A stretch of 64,000 nt of DNA. Source: Streptomyces sp. YPW6 (GTDB taxonomy: Bacteria > Actinomycetota > Actinomycetes > Streptomycetales > Streptomycetaceae). The notes beneath the pieces were generated by a model. It had not been told where the DNA came from. It was given only the letters and a program-made list of their open reading frames with translations, and did no database searches. Made by a program: the position numbers and the translations under genes. Below are positions 1-8,729 of this stretch, piece by piece. The DNA is taken from positions 7,599,001 to 7,663,000 of the forward strand of contig NZ_CP076457.1 of NCBI RefSeq assembly GCF_018866325.1, given 5' to 3'. Within the stretch, counting starts at the first letter, position 1, and the number at the start of each line of letters is the position of its first letter.

Positions 1-111
1 CTGCTGTTCCGGCCGGCCGGAAAGCGGCATGGCGCGAAACCCCGAAGTGTCCGAGCGGTTACCCTACGTTAGCTGTCCTGATGGATCGTCAGTGCTCAAG
101 GGGACTCCTGA

Positions 112-786
112 ATGAACCGTATGCGTACCGCACTCGCCGCGCTCGGCATCACCGCCGGACTGATCACCGCCCCGACGGCGAGTGCCGAGCCGGGCCCCGG
201 TCGGCCCGCTCCCGCCGCCGAACGCCACGACCAGTGCACCGGAGAGTTCCGCGGCGACGCCCGCCTCGGCCCCAAGTGGCTGCCGAACAAGCGGCTCGCC
301 CCGGTCGGCCCGCTCCTGAACGGCTACCGGCGTACCGGAGACCTCGCCCCGAAGGACTTCCTGAAGAAGTACTGGGAAGGCCCCGCGGACACCGGCAGCT
401 GGAAGTACCCGCCCAACGACGGTTTCGCCGAGGTGAACGGCGAGATCGACAAGGAGCCGGTCAAGCTGCGCGCCGGCCAGCGCCTGGACCGCTTCGGCTC
501 GGAGTACGGCGGCTACCTGGCCCCGGCGGGGGACGCCTACGCCGAACGCGCCCTGCCCCCGCAGAACCTCAACACCCGCGACGCGGGCACCCCGTGCGAC
601 TACCGCGTCTACAAGGTCGCCAAGCCCTTCTGGGTCTGGCAGGGCTCCATCGCCCCGTGGTTCGAGCAGCCCGGCGGCGGACAGCAGATCAAGCTCGACG
701 CCGTGTTCCTCGACCCGGGCGAGGGGCAGCGGCTCAACGTGAAGTGGCTGCTGGACAACGCCTACCTGACGTCCACGGACGCGTAA
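112..786 (+). CDS. Secreted TNT-domain NAD(+) glycohydrolase
   Basis: The 224-residue product starts with a Sec signal peptide (basic MNRMR, hydrophobic stretch, likely cut after ASA near residue 25). The C-terminal half resembles the TNT (tuberculosis necrotizing toxin) fold: a PPNDGF motif, then LDRFG and YGGYLAP, and a late GGGQQIKL segment. Family knowledge places substrate-binding arginine and glutamine residues in the RFG and QQ motifs; TNT enzymes hydrolyse NAD(+). The start follows AAGGGGAC. A small gene begins 6 nt after the stop, which suggests a co-expressed partner. It could be an exported antibacterial or anti-host NADase; activity is inferred from motifs only. Confidence 0.8.
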   Translation: MNRMRTALAALGITAGLITAPTASAEPGPGRPAPAAERHDQCTGEFRGDARLGPKWLPNKRLAPVGPLLNGYRRTGDLAPKDFLKKYWEGPADTGSWKYPPNDGFAEVNGEIDKEPVKLRAGQRLDRFGSEYGGYLAPAGDAYAERALPPQNLNTRDAGTPCDYRVYKVAKPFWVWQGSIAPWFEQPGGGQQIKLDAVFLDPGEGQRLNVKWLLDNAYLTSTDA

Positions 787-792
787 CCCGGT

Positions 793-1026
793 ATGGACCG
801 CCGGGCCCTGCACGCCGCACTCGTCCACGAACGGATCCCCGGCGGCTACTACCGCATCGAGGGCGTCCACGAGCCCGTTCCCACGCCGCCGGACTTCCTC
901 TTCGTCCGGCGGAGCGGGGACGGCGGCTGGGAGACGGGGGCGTTCGAACGCGGAACGCACGAGGTCATCGCCCGCCACCCGGACGAGGCCACCGCCTGCG
1001 CCCATCTGCTGAGCCTGCTCGTCTGA
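793..1026 (+). CDS. Small partner of the TNT protein, candidate immunity protein
   Basis: This 77-residue acidic, cytosolic-looking protein has no signal peptide or membrane segment. It contains IPGGYYRIEGVHEP and WETGAFERG segments. It starts 6 nt after the TNT gene, so the two are almost certainly co-transcribed. I do not recognise a characterised family. Its position beside a secreted NAD-degrading enzyme makes an immunity role reasonable, but no binding residues can be named. An alternative is a general small protein unrelated to toxin neutralisation. Confidence 0.65.
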   Translation: MDRRALHAALVHERIPGGYYRIEGVHEPVPTPPDFLFVRRSGDGGWETGAFERGTHEVIARHPDEATACAHLLSLLV

Positions 1027-1210
1027 ACCCGCGCGCCCGGTGGTCCGCCGCATCGGGCCCTTTGCCCCGCTGCTTTGCTGAAACGGCAAATATCCTTGTC
1101 GGGGCGGCCACAGCCGCCGAATCATCGTGACCGGCGGCCGGGCTCCTCGGCCCGGCCGCCCGCCACAGCGTCACGACCGCCCCGGCCCCCCGGGGCGCAG
1201 AGGAGCAGCC

Positions 1211-2248
1211 ATGCCGCAGCCCACCCCCCTGCCCACGCCGTCCGGGGACCGTGTCACCCGCCCCAGCGCCGTGCTTCCCGGCGCGACACACCGGACCGTC
1301 GATGTCCCCGGCGGCCGCATCCACTGCGTCGAACAGGGCACGGGGCCCCTCGTACTGCTCGTCCACGGTTTCCCCGAGTCCTGGTACTCCTGGCGTCACC
1401 AGATCCCCGCGCTGGCCGCCGCCGGATACCGGGCGGTCGCCATCGACGTACGGGGCTACGGCCGCTCCTTCGCCCCCGCCGCCACCGACGCCTACCGCAT
1501 GCTCGCCCACGTCGCCGACAACGTCGGCGTCGTCCACGCACTCGGCGAGGAGACCGCGGCCGTCGTCGGACACGACTGGGGTTCCCCCATCGCCGCGAAC
1601 AGCGCACTGCTGAGGCCGGACGTCTTCACCGCCGTCGGCCTCCTGAGCGTCCCCTACGCGCCTCGTGGAGGCCCCCGCCCCACCGACGGCTTTGCGTCCA
1701 TCGGCGGAGAGGAGGAGTTCTACGTCAGCTACTTCCAGACGCCCGGCCGCGCCGAGGCGGAGATCGAACCGGACGTACGCGGCTGGCTCGCCGGTTTCTA
1801 CGCGGGCCTGACCGGCGGCATCCTCACCCCCGCCGATCACGGCGCCCTCTTCTTCGTACCGCCGGGTGCGCGCATGGCCGACCGGTTCCCCACCGGACGG
1901 CTTCCCGGCTGGCTCGGCGAGCGCGACCTCGATGTCTACACCGAGGAGTTCGAGCGGACCGGCCTGACCGGCGCGCTCAACCGCTACCGCAACGTCGACC
2001 GGGACTGGGAGGACCTCGCCGCCTGGGACGGCACCCCCGTCACCCGGCCCTCGATCTTCATCGGCGGCTCCCTCGACGCCTCCACCACCTGGATGTCCGA
2101 CGCCATCGACGCCTACCCGAAGACCCTCCCCGCCCTGTCCGCCGCACACATCCTCGAAGGCTGCGGACACTGGATCCAGCAGGAACGCCCCGACGAGGTC
2201 AACCGCCTGCTGACCGAGTGGCTGCACGAAGTGCGCGGAAAGCGCTGA
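1211..2248 (+). CDS. Alpha/beta hydrolase, epoxide hydrolase type
   Basis: This is a 345-residue cytosolic hydrolase. HGFPESWYSWR (about 52-62) is the oxyanion-hole HGxP motif, GHDWG places the nucleophilic aspartate at about D122, and GCGHW near the C terminus supplies the catalytic histidine. An Asp nucleophile in this motif is typical of epoxide hydrolases and haloalkane dehalogenases; the WY-rich lid fits epoxide hydrolases better. The ATG at 1211 follows AGGAGCAGCC; the frame is open further upstream, but that part is arginine- and proline-rich and lacks a good ribosome site. Confidence 0.85.
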   Translation: MPQPTPLPTPSGDRVTRPSAVLPGATHRTVDVPGGRIHCVEQGTGPLVLLVHGFPESWYSWRHQIPALAAAGYRAVAIDVRGYGRSFAPAATDAYRMLAHVADNVGVVHALGEETAAVVGHDWGSPIAANSALLRPDVFTAVGLLSVPYAPRGGPRPTDGFASIGGEEEFYVSYFQTPGRAEAEIEPDVRGWLAGFYAGLTGGILTPADHGALFFVPPGARMADRFPTGRLPGWLGERDLDVYTEEFERTGLTGALNRYRNVDRDWEDLAAWDGTPVTRPSIFIGGSLDASTTWMSDAIDAYPKTLPALSAAHILEGCGHWIQQERPDEVNRLLTEWLHEVRGKR

Positions 2249-2256
2249 CGGCCTCC

Positions 2257-2295
2257 CGTACGGCACGCCGTCGCCTCAGCTGGACGTGCCGTACG
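2257..2295. terminator. Hairpin after the epoxide hydrolase gene
   Basis: CGTACGGCACG at 2257-2267 pairs perfectly with CGTGCCGTACG at 2285-2295 across a 17-nt loop, 9 nt after the stop codon. There is no T-run, as is usual in Streptomyces. Confidence 0.55.
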
Positions 2296-2478
2296 CCATT
2301 CCCTCGCGGAACCCCGTCAGCTCCCGGCCGCACAGCGTGGGCCAGCGGGATGGGGGCCTCCGGGAGCCTCGCGCCGATGGGGACCGGCATCCCGCGTGCC
2401 GCTCCGCACCGGGAGCCGGTCGTCCAGGTGGTGTGTCGCATCCCGGGCCCCCGGCGCCCGGTGGGCGAAAGTGGGCGG

Positions 2479-2988
2479 ATGAACACCGCAGCCATGCTGG
2501 CCGAAGCGTTCGACCGGATCGGGGAAGCCGTCCACGCGGCGGTCGACGGGCTGGAGCCCGACGAGCTCAACGCCCGGCTCGACGACGACGCCAACTCCAT
2601 CTCCTGGCTCGTCTGGCATCTCACCCGCATCCAGGACGACCACATCGCCGACGCTTCCGGCACCGCACAGGTCTGGCTCACCGAAGGCTGGGCCGACCGC
2701 TTCCGACTCCCCCTCGACGCCACGGACACCGGCTACGGGCACAGCAGCGACGAGGTCGCCGCCGTGCGCGTGCCCTCCGCCGAGCCCCTCCTCGGCTACT
2801 TCGACGCCGTACAGGAGCGGACGCTCGACTTCGTCGCGGGACTGGAAGGCCACGCCCTCGACCGGATCGTCGACGCGGGCTGGTCGCCGCCGGTGACTCT
2901 GGGTGTCCGGCTGATCAGCGTCATCGCCGAGGATCTCCAGCACGCCGGCCAGGCCGCGTTCGTCCGCGGAGTGCTGGGGAGGGCCTGA
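2479..2988 (+). CDS. DinB-fold DUF664-like protein
   Basis: The 169-residue helical protein starts MNTAAMLAEAFDRIGEAV and contains SWLVWHLTRIQDDHI, the histidine-bearing helix typical of the DinB/YfiT four-helix bundle, with a further histidine near the C terminus (LQHAGQ). Members are often thiol-dependent metalloenzymes such as mycothiol transferases, but the substrate cannot be predicted here. The start ATG overlaps GGGCGG. It stands alone between a terminator-like hairpin and a small unknown gene. Confidence 0.8.
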   Translation: MNTAAMLAEAFDRIGEAVHAAVDGLEPDELNARLDDDANSISWLVWHLTRIQDDHIADASGTAQVWLTEGWADRFRLPLDATDTGYGHSSDEVAAVRVPSAEPLLGYFDAVQERTLDFVAGLEGHALDRIVDAGWSPPVTLGVRLISVIAEDLQHAGQAAFVRGVLGRA

Positions 2989-3098
2989 ACCCGAGGTCAG
3001 GTGCTGTCGTCACCCATTCGTGCACAGTCCCACCGGCGGTGCCATACTCGGAAGAAATCGGCCGGACAGGCAGTGTCATCGTCCGAAAGGTGACCATC

Positions 3099-3389
3099 AT
3101 GAGCTGGGCATCCTGGACGACCAGCGGGGTGTACACGGGCACCGGCGGGGTGCGCACCGAAGAAGCGGGCATCCTCAGCGGCGATCTCACGGTGCATACG
3201 ACGTGGTTCGACGGCCAGGCGTCGGTGGCCGTGCAGTACAGCGGTTCCTCCGACTGGTTCACCCTCGTGGGCAGCCCTGTGCCTTGCCCCTCGGAGGAGG
3301 AGAGCCGGACCTTCCACCAGAGCGTCGTCGAAGCCGTGCGCGCGGGAGAGGGAGCGAGAGTCCCGCCGGTCGGCGCGGAACCCGCATAG
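3099..3389 (+). CDS. Hypothetical small protein
   Basis: This 96-residue protein starts MSWASWTTSGVYTG after a GAAAGG ribosome site. The first 60 residues are rich in T, S, G and aromatic residues and look like a short beta-sheet domain; the C terminus (about residues 66-90) is a charged helix. No signal peptide, membrane segment or cysteine pattern is visible and I do not recognise a family. It precedes signal peptidase I by 94 nt in the same direction. Confidence 0.6.
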   Translation: MSWASWTTSGVYTGTGGVRTEEAGILSGDLTVHTTWFDGQASVAVQYSGSSDWFTLVGSPVPCPSEEESRTFHQSVVEAVRAGEGARVPPVGAEPA

Positions 3390-3483
3390 CCCTGTCACAG
3401 CTCCCCACGCCCCATAGAGTGGATCACCGGACCCGTCCCCGGAGGGACGGGCAGAGGCGGTTCGCGGGGCGAGGAGCGGTGGC

Positions 3484-4188
3484 ATGGGGCGTGCGGGAGC
3501 GCGGAGTTCGAGGTCGCGGAAGAAGCGGCCGTTCTGGGTGGAGCTGCCGCTCCTTCTCGTCATGGCCCTGGTACTGGCCCTGCTCATCAAGACGTTCCTG
3601 CTGCAGGCCTTCTCGATCCCCTCGGACTCGATGCAGAACACCCTCCAGCGGGGCGACCGGGTTCTGGTCGACAAACTGACCCCCTGGTTCGGCTCGGAGC
3701 CGGAACGCGGCGAGGTGATCGTCTTCCACGACCCGGCCGACTGGCTCGCGGACACGCCCGTGGACGAGCCCAACACCCTGCAGAAGGTGCTGACCTTCGT
3801 CGGTGTGATGCCCTCCGCCGAGGAGAAGGACCTCATCAAGCGGGTCATCGGCGTCGGCGGCGACACCGTGGAGTGCGTGGGCGACGGACCGGTGAAGGTG
3901 AACGGCACCGCCCTGGACGAGCCGTACGTCTTCCCCGGCAACACCCCCTGCAGCAACGACGCGGACGGGGGCCAGTTCAAGGTCACCGTGCCCGACGGCA
4001 AGGTCTGGGTGATGGGAGACCACCGTCAGGAGTCCGCCGACTCCCGCTACCACAGGGACGACCCGAACGATGGGATGGTGCCGGTCGACGAGGTCGTCGG
4101 CCGGGCCGTCGTCGTCGCCTGGCCGATCGGCCGCTGGGCCACCCTGCCGGTGCCCGAGACCTTCAAGAACGTGCCCGACAAGCCCTAG
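3484..4188 (+). CDS. lepB: Signal peptidase I
   Basis: The 234-residue membrane protease has a basic N terminus, one membrane helix (about 21-40), then box B SIPSDSM with the catalytic serine at S49 and box D IKRVIGVGGD with the general-base lysine at K119. Box E GDHRQESADSR lies near residue 178. It cleaves Sec and Tat signal peptides on the outer face of the membrane. Several paralogues are normal in Streptomyces and this length is typical. It follows GCGAGGAGCGG. Confidence 0.93.
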   Translation: MGRAGARSSRSRKKRPFWVELPLLLVMALVLALLIKTFLLQAFSIPSDSMQNTLQRGDRVLVDKLTPWFGSEPERGEVIVFHDPADWLADTPVDEPNTLQKVLTFVGVMPSAEEKDLIKRVIGVGGDTVECVGDGPVKVNGTALDEPYVFPGNTPCSNDADGGQFKVTVPDGKVWVMGDHRQESADSRYHRDDPNDGMVPVDEVVGRAVVVAWPIGRWATLPVPETFKNVPDKP

Positions 4189-4340
4189 CGGGGCGTGACG
4201 TCGCGAACGTACCGGCGCTGCCAGGGCGTCTACACCGCCCGCGGGGAAATGCCGGCGCGGACGAACGCCACCGCCTCCCCGGCGGACGGGGGCAGGCCCC
4301 CGCGGACCACGGCCCCGCGCCCGCCGCCCCGAGGGGCCGG

Positions 4341-4598
4341 TCAACGCGTGCCGGGCCCGTCCTCGCTCAGGGGGCGGGCCAGCAGGGGAGTGCCCGGAAC
4401 CTGGTGACCGCCGCTGGCGAGCATGCGGACCTCGCCCCGGTCGCTGATCTCGGCACGGACGATCCCCGTCTCGTCCTCGTACACCGGGAACCCACCGGCC
4501 CCCAGCCGGTCGGTCAGCCGGACGGCTACCACGTCGTCCGCGGCGCCGGACATCTGGAAGATCAGCTCGTAACGCTCGGTGTGCACCATCTGATTCAT
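4341..4598 (-). CDS. DUF6296-like small protein
   Basis: The 85-residue product starts MNQMVHTERYEL. The core, VYEDETGIVRAEISDRGEVR, is a charged beta-type domain resembling a small Streptomyces-specific family I recall as DUF6296. There is no signal peptide or transmembrane segment. The frame stays open upstream to 4856, but that extension has poor coding character. A second in-frame ATG lies at 4589. Function is unknown. Confidence 0.65.
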   Translation of the reverse strand: MNQMVHTERYELIFQMSGAADDVVAVRLTDRLGAGGFPVYEDETGIVRAEISDRGEVRMLASGGHQVPGTPLLARPLSEDGPGTR

Positions 4599-4767
4599 GA
4601 CGGCCTCCCGGCCGTGCGCGGAGAATACGGCCCTGCCGCCATTGTTTCGCACCCCGGCGTGCCCCGCCCGGGGAGCGACGGCCAACGGGCGGAGCCGCCC
4701 GGTCGATCGGGTGACTCCCTCCGGCAGAACAACATGACCGCAGGCCGGGAGGGCTAGGCATGCGGGC

Positions 4768-5583
4768 ATGACACTTGAGCCACGACGCATGAACAGTGCC
4801 TCCTCCCGTTCCCGCAATCTCAAGGCGGTCGGCGCCCTGTCCCTGGCCGCGGCCACGGCCCTCCTGATGACCGGATGCGGTCAGAGCTCGGACAGCGCGA
4901 CCGGCGCGGCCACCTCCGAGGCGGCGAAGGTCGTCCCGCAGCAGCAGACGACGACGCCGTCGGCCACCGCACAGCTGACCCAGGAGCAGCAGGAACGCAA
5001 GGAGGTGCTCGACGCCACGAAGGTCACCTTCGACGACGCGGCCACCACCGCCACCGGTGAGGTCGCCGGGAGCAAGCTCGTCGACCTGGACCTGGAGGGT
5101 GTGGACGACGACGACCGGAGCCCCAGCCCCACCACGACCGGCAGCCCCTCGGGATCGCCCAGCCCGACCGGCTCCCCGAGTCCGACCGGAACCGGCAGCC
5201 CGAGCGCGAGCCCCGGCGCCGACGGCCCGGTCTGGGACGCGCACGTCGCGGAGAAGGACGGCACGATCCACACCGTCCGGATCAACGCGGTCGACGGCAA
5301 GGTGATCGAAGCCCGTGTCGACACGGACCAGGACGCGGACGACAAGAAGCAGACGGCCGACCGGCTCGCCCAGGCCACCCAGACACCGCAGCAGGCGGCC
5401 AAGGTCGCCACCGAGAAGAAGAAGGGAACGGTCACCTCCGTCAGCCTTGAGGACAAGGACGACAACGACGGGGACGGCGTGGTCTGGAAGGTCGACGTGG
5501 TCGGTTCCGACTGGAAGAGGACCACCTTCGACGTGGACGCCAAGAACGACACCATCGTCCGCGAGGAGACGGACGAGGACTGA
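4768..5583 (+). CDS. PepSY-domain lipoprotein
   Basis: The product has up to 271 residues. A basic N terminus and hydrophobic stretch end in the lipobox LMTGC, so it should be anchored outside the membrane. Residues about 45-90 and 155-270 contain two PepSY-like units, separated by a low-complexity linker of repeated S-P-T-G (about 112-150). PepSY domains are often modulators of peptidases or signal sensors. The first ATG is used; the ATG at 4789 gives a more compact signal sequence and may be the real start. Confidence 0.8.
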   Translation: MTLEPRRMNSASSRSRNLKAVGALSLAAATALLMTGCGQSSDSATGAATSEAAKVVPQQQTTTPSATAQLTQEQQERKEVLDATKVTFDDAATTATGEVAGSKLVDLDLEGVDDDDRSPSPTTTGSPSGSPSPTGSPSPTGTGSPSASPGADGPVWDAHVAEKDGTIHTVRINAVDGKVIEARVDTDQDADDKKQTADRLAQATQTPQQAAKVATEKKKGTVTSVSLEDKDDNDGDGVVWKVDVVGSDWKRTTFDVDAKNDTIVREETDED

Positions 5584-5605
5584 TCCCGCTGTCCCACGCA
5601 GCGCG

Positions 5606-5637
5606 AAGGGGTACGCCGGACACCCGGCGTACCCCTT
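5606..5637. terminator. Perfect 14-bp stem terminator
   Basis: AAGGGGTACGCCGG at 5606-5619 pairs perfectly with CCGGCGTACCCCTT at 5624-5637 around a 4-nt loop. It lies 22 nt after the PepSY lipoprotein gene and ends in a short TT tract, so it is a convincing intrinsic terminator. Confidence 0.85.
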
Positions 5638-5874
5638 CCTGCGGTCCGCACGCCTCATACGCGCCACTACCGCCACCGGCGGTCCAGCAGCCGGCAGACG
5701 AAGTCCTCCTGGAGCTTGCGGAGAGTGACAGGCAACCGCGGGTCCGTCGCTCGGTTCACCTGGAGGTGAGGGAGACGGCCAGGGACCGCCTGCCGGCCGC
5801 GGGGCCACCCGCCGGAGGGGGTCGCCGCGGCGAGCTGCCTGTGGCCGGGCAAGTCGCCGGTGTCGCGGATGCGG

Positions 5875-6378
5875 TCAGTGGGCCGGGGGAGCGCCCTCGC
5901 TCAGGTCCAGGACGTACCGCCGCCCGGGGCGGTCGCCGAACATGAGGTCCTCCAGCGGCTCGAACCCCGAACGGGCCAGCACCGCACGGGAGCCCGTGTT
6001 GTCCAGCGTCGTTTCGGCGCGCAGTGAGGTGAGCTTGTACTCCTCGACCGCCAGCACACAGATCCGCTGAACCGCCCAGGTGGCCAGCCCCTGGCCCGCG
6101 GCCTTCTCCGCTATCCGGTAACCCAGCTCGGCCGAGCCGTCCCGCACCTCGACGAGGTTGATCCGTCCGAGGACGCCGCCGTCGGCGTCCTCGATGAGGT
6201 GGAGGTGGTGCAGCCCCGCCTCCTGTTCGGCGAGCAGAAGGCGATGGCGTTCGGCGAACTCGGCGAAATAGGCGTCGCCCCGGTCGGTGATGGACGCGGC
6301 GAAGTAGCTCCGGTTCTCCCGCTCGAAGGCGAGCAGAGCCTCGGCGTGGTCGGGGCGGAGTCGGCTGATCGACGTCAT
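5875..6378 (-). CDS. GNAT family N-acetyltransferase
   Basis: The 167-residue cytosolic enzyme has the RimJ/RimL layout: LRPDHAEALLAFERENR at the start, LGRINLVEVRDGSAELGYRI in the middle, and the acetyl-CoA-binding turn AGQGLATWAVQ (about 105-115), followed by LDNTGSRAVLARSGFE. This subgroup acetylates N-terminal or side-chain amines. The substrate is not predictable. Its start lies about 105 nt downstream of the end of the STAND ATPase gene on the same strand, with possible read-through. Confidence 0.88.
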   Translation of the reverse strand: MTSISRLRPDHAEALLAFERENRSYFAASITDRGDAYFAEFAERHRLLLAEQEAGLHHLHLIEDADGGVLGRINLVEVRDGSAELGYRIAEKAAGQGLATWAVQRICVLAVEEYKLTSLRAETTLDNTGSRAVLARSGFEPLEDLMFGDRPGRRYVLDLSEGAPPAH

Positions 6379-6483
6379 ACCCGGATGCTAAGCCCAGGTT
6401 CCCCACAGGTGTCGGGGCGATGCGCCGCCGGTGCGCGGGCAACAGTCCGACGTCCCACGCCCCCCACGGGTGCCGGGGGGGAT

Positions 6484-8526
6484 TCACGCCCCCTGGCCCG
6501 GGTTCCCACGCTCCAGCGCGAGGGCCAGGCCGCGTTCGGCGTCGTCGGCCGAGGCGCGCCGGTAGGCCCGTTCGTACGCCGAGTCACCCGCCGCCTGGCG
6601 GGCCCTCAGCTCCCACTGCTCGCGGATCGCCCCGAGCTCCGGGGTCCCCCGGTGCGGGTGGCCGATCATGCGCCAGTAGGCGTGCCCCGTCCCCGATGCC
6701 CTGGCCGCGGCCACCCCGTTGCCCTGGGCGGCGATGGCCCCGGCGAGCAGGTCGAGGCCGAGCGCTATGCCGAGGCTGTCATGCAGCTCGTGCTTGCTCG
6801 CGAGCATCGCGCGCGCATGGCTCTCCGCGTGACGGGGACGGCCCTGGAGCAGGTGGATGAGGGCGAGCTGATGATCGGCGTACGCCCGTGCCCAGTGCTC
6901 GCCGAACCGCAGGCTGAGCCGCTGGAGCCCCATGGCCTCCTCGTACGCCTCGTCGAGCCGGCCGAGCGCGGACAGGGCGAACAGGCGTATCACCCGGCAG
7001 CGCAGCTGCGAGGGCGCGTCGGCCGGGTCCCCCGGGTGGTCCGCCAGGGCGCGGTCGCTGACCGTGTACGCCGTGAGCGGCCGGCCCATCATCAGATACG
7101 TGAAGCTCACGGAGTGGGCGGCGAGGAGCACCGGCTCCGGGGCCTGCTCCCGGCGGGCCGCCTGCTCGCACTCCTCGCCGGTGCGGCGGGCCGCCTCGTG
7201 GTCGCCCTGGAGTGTCAGCGTGATCCCCAGGGCCCAGAGGGCACGGGTGCGGTGCGCACCGGTGGAGAGCGGCAGGGCGAGCACCCGTTCCAGGTACGCA
7301 CGGGCCTGGTGCAGATAGCCGCAGCAGCTCCAGAAGAGACCGGCGCACCCGGCCATCTCCATCGCCATCTCCGGGTCCTCGGCCAGCAGATGGTCCAGGG
7401 CCGCGCACAGGTCCGCGTGGGTGTCGGCGATCCGGTGGTACCAGAGGACCTGCGAGGGCCCGAGCCACCCCGCGTACGCCTGGACGGCCACATGGGCGAA
7501 GTGCCGGGCGTGCCGGTCGGCGAGGAGCGTGTCCTCCGCCAGCTCGGCCAGCCACATCGCCCCGTACTCGCGGAGCGTGTCCAGCATCCGGTAGCCCTTC
7601 CCGGTCCGCCGGAGCACGGACTGGTCGGCCAGGCGTTCCAGGGCGGGCGCGACGGCCCCGGCGTCCAGCGGCCCGCCCGCGCACACCGCCTCCGCGTCCG
7701 GCGTCGTGATGACGCCCCGGAAGACGGAGAGCCGCGCCCACAGCAGCCGCTCCAGCGGGGCGCAGAGCTCGTGGCTCCAGCCGATGGTGGTGCGCAGGGC
7801 CCGGTGGCGGCGCGGCCAGACCGTGTCGTCGCTGAGGTCCTCCGTCCGGGAGGCCAGCCGCCCGGTGATCTCCTGCGCGCTGCTCTCGCGGAGTTGGGCA
7901 CAGGCCAGTTCGACGGCGAGCGGTATGCCGTCGAGGCGGCGGCAGATCTCGGCGACGGCGGCCGCGCTCACGGGGTCGTCGAGCGAGCGACCCGGGGCGA
8001 CGGCGGCCGCGCGCTCGCGGAAGAGCCGGACGGCCTCGTCCCCGTCGTCGCCCGTGGACAGCGGGGGAACCTCGACGCACATCTCGCCCGCCGCGCCCAG
8101 CGGCTCCCGGCTGGTGGCGACCACCGTCAGCCCCGGTGCCGCGGTGAGCAGTTCGGTGACGAGCCGGCCGCAGGGGCCGACGATCCGCTCGCAGCAGTCG
8201 AGGACGAGCAGCAGCTCCTTCCCGGAAAGCCATGCGCCGAGCGCGGCCACCGGTCGGCGCGGACTGTGGTCCAGGAGCCCGACGCCGTCGCAGACCGTCG
8301 TGGCGAGCAGCTGGTCGTCGTGGAGATGGGACAGGTCGGCCCACCAGACACCGTCGGCGTACCGGCCTCGGGCACGCTCGGCGGCGCGGAGGGCCAGACG
8401 GCTCTTGCCGACCCCGCCACTACCGGTGAGCGTGACCAGCCGATGATCGCGAAGTGCCCGTTCGATGCTGCCCAGTTCGCTGGTGCGGCCCACGAAACTG
8501 GTCGTCACGGCGGGAAGGTTGCCCAT
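6484..8526 (-). CDS. STAND ATPase with TPR-like repeats, no DNA-binding domain
   Basis: The 680-residue product begins with the entry motif TSFVGR typical of LuxR-type STAND regulators. It has a Walker A GSGGVGKS (about 35-42), a Walker B LLLVLDCCE (about 98-106) and TSREPLG sensor segment, then NB-ARC winged-helix and TPR-like helical repeats to the end. Normally a LuxR helix-turn-helix follows this architecture; here the protein stops at ERGNPGQGA without it. It may act by protein contact, or be a C-terminally truncated regulator. ATG at 8526 is preferred over GTG at 8529. Confidence 0.82.
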   Translation of the reverse strand: MGNLPAVTTSFVGRTSELGSIERALRDHRLVTLTGSGGVGKSRLALRAAERARGRYADGVWWADLSHLHDDQLLATTVCDGVGLLDHSPRRPVAALGAWLSGKELLLVLDCCERIVGPCGRLVTELLTAAPGLTVVATSREPLGAAGEMCVEVPPLSTGDDGDEAVRLFRERAAAVAPGRSLDDPVSAAAVAEICRRLDGIPLAVELACAQLRESSAQEITGRLASRTEDLSDDTVWPRRHRALRTTIGWSHELCAPLERLLWARLSVFRGVITTPDAEAVCAGGPLDAGAVAPALERLADQSVLRRTGKGYRMLDTLREYGAMWLAELAEDTLLADRHARHFAHVAVQAYAGWLGPSQVLWYHRIADTHADLCAALDHLLAEDPEMAMEMAGCAGLFWSCCGYLHQARAYLERVLALPLSTGAHRTRALWALGITLTLQGDHEAARRTGEECEQAARREQAPEPVLLAAHSVSFTYLMMGRPLTAYTVSDRALADHPGDPADAPSQLRCRVIRLFALSALGRLDEAYEEAMGLQRLSLRFGEHWARAYADHQLALIHLLQGRPRHAESHARAMLASKHELHDSLGIALGLDLLAGAIAAQGNGVAAARASGTGHAYWRMIGHPHRGTPELGAIREQWELRARQAAGDSAYERAYRRASADDAERGLALALERGNPGQGA

Positions 8527-8729
8527 CACGGGGACATCCTGCCTCGCCGGGACCCACCGCCTCCGTTCATAGCGAAAAACAGTCAGAAACGGCCGACAAT
8601 GCTTCCCTTGCGATCGTTGAGCGACATCGATCGAACTTCTCGCGGCTCACGCGCCCGGTGAAGCGCTGAGGAACCCGGGGCGCGGGGCGACCGAGGGGCG
8701 TTGTCAGACCCCTGCGCTACGTTGCTGGC

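Noticed and set aside
5667..5852. Minus-strand frame ending LPVTLRKLQEDFVCRLLDRRWR
   Set aside because: The end looks protein-like, but there is no good start or ribosome site and the upstream half is shadow-like; not enough for a gene call.
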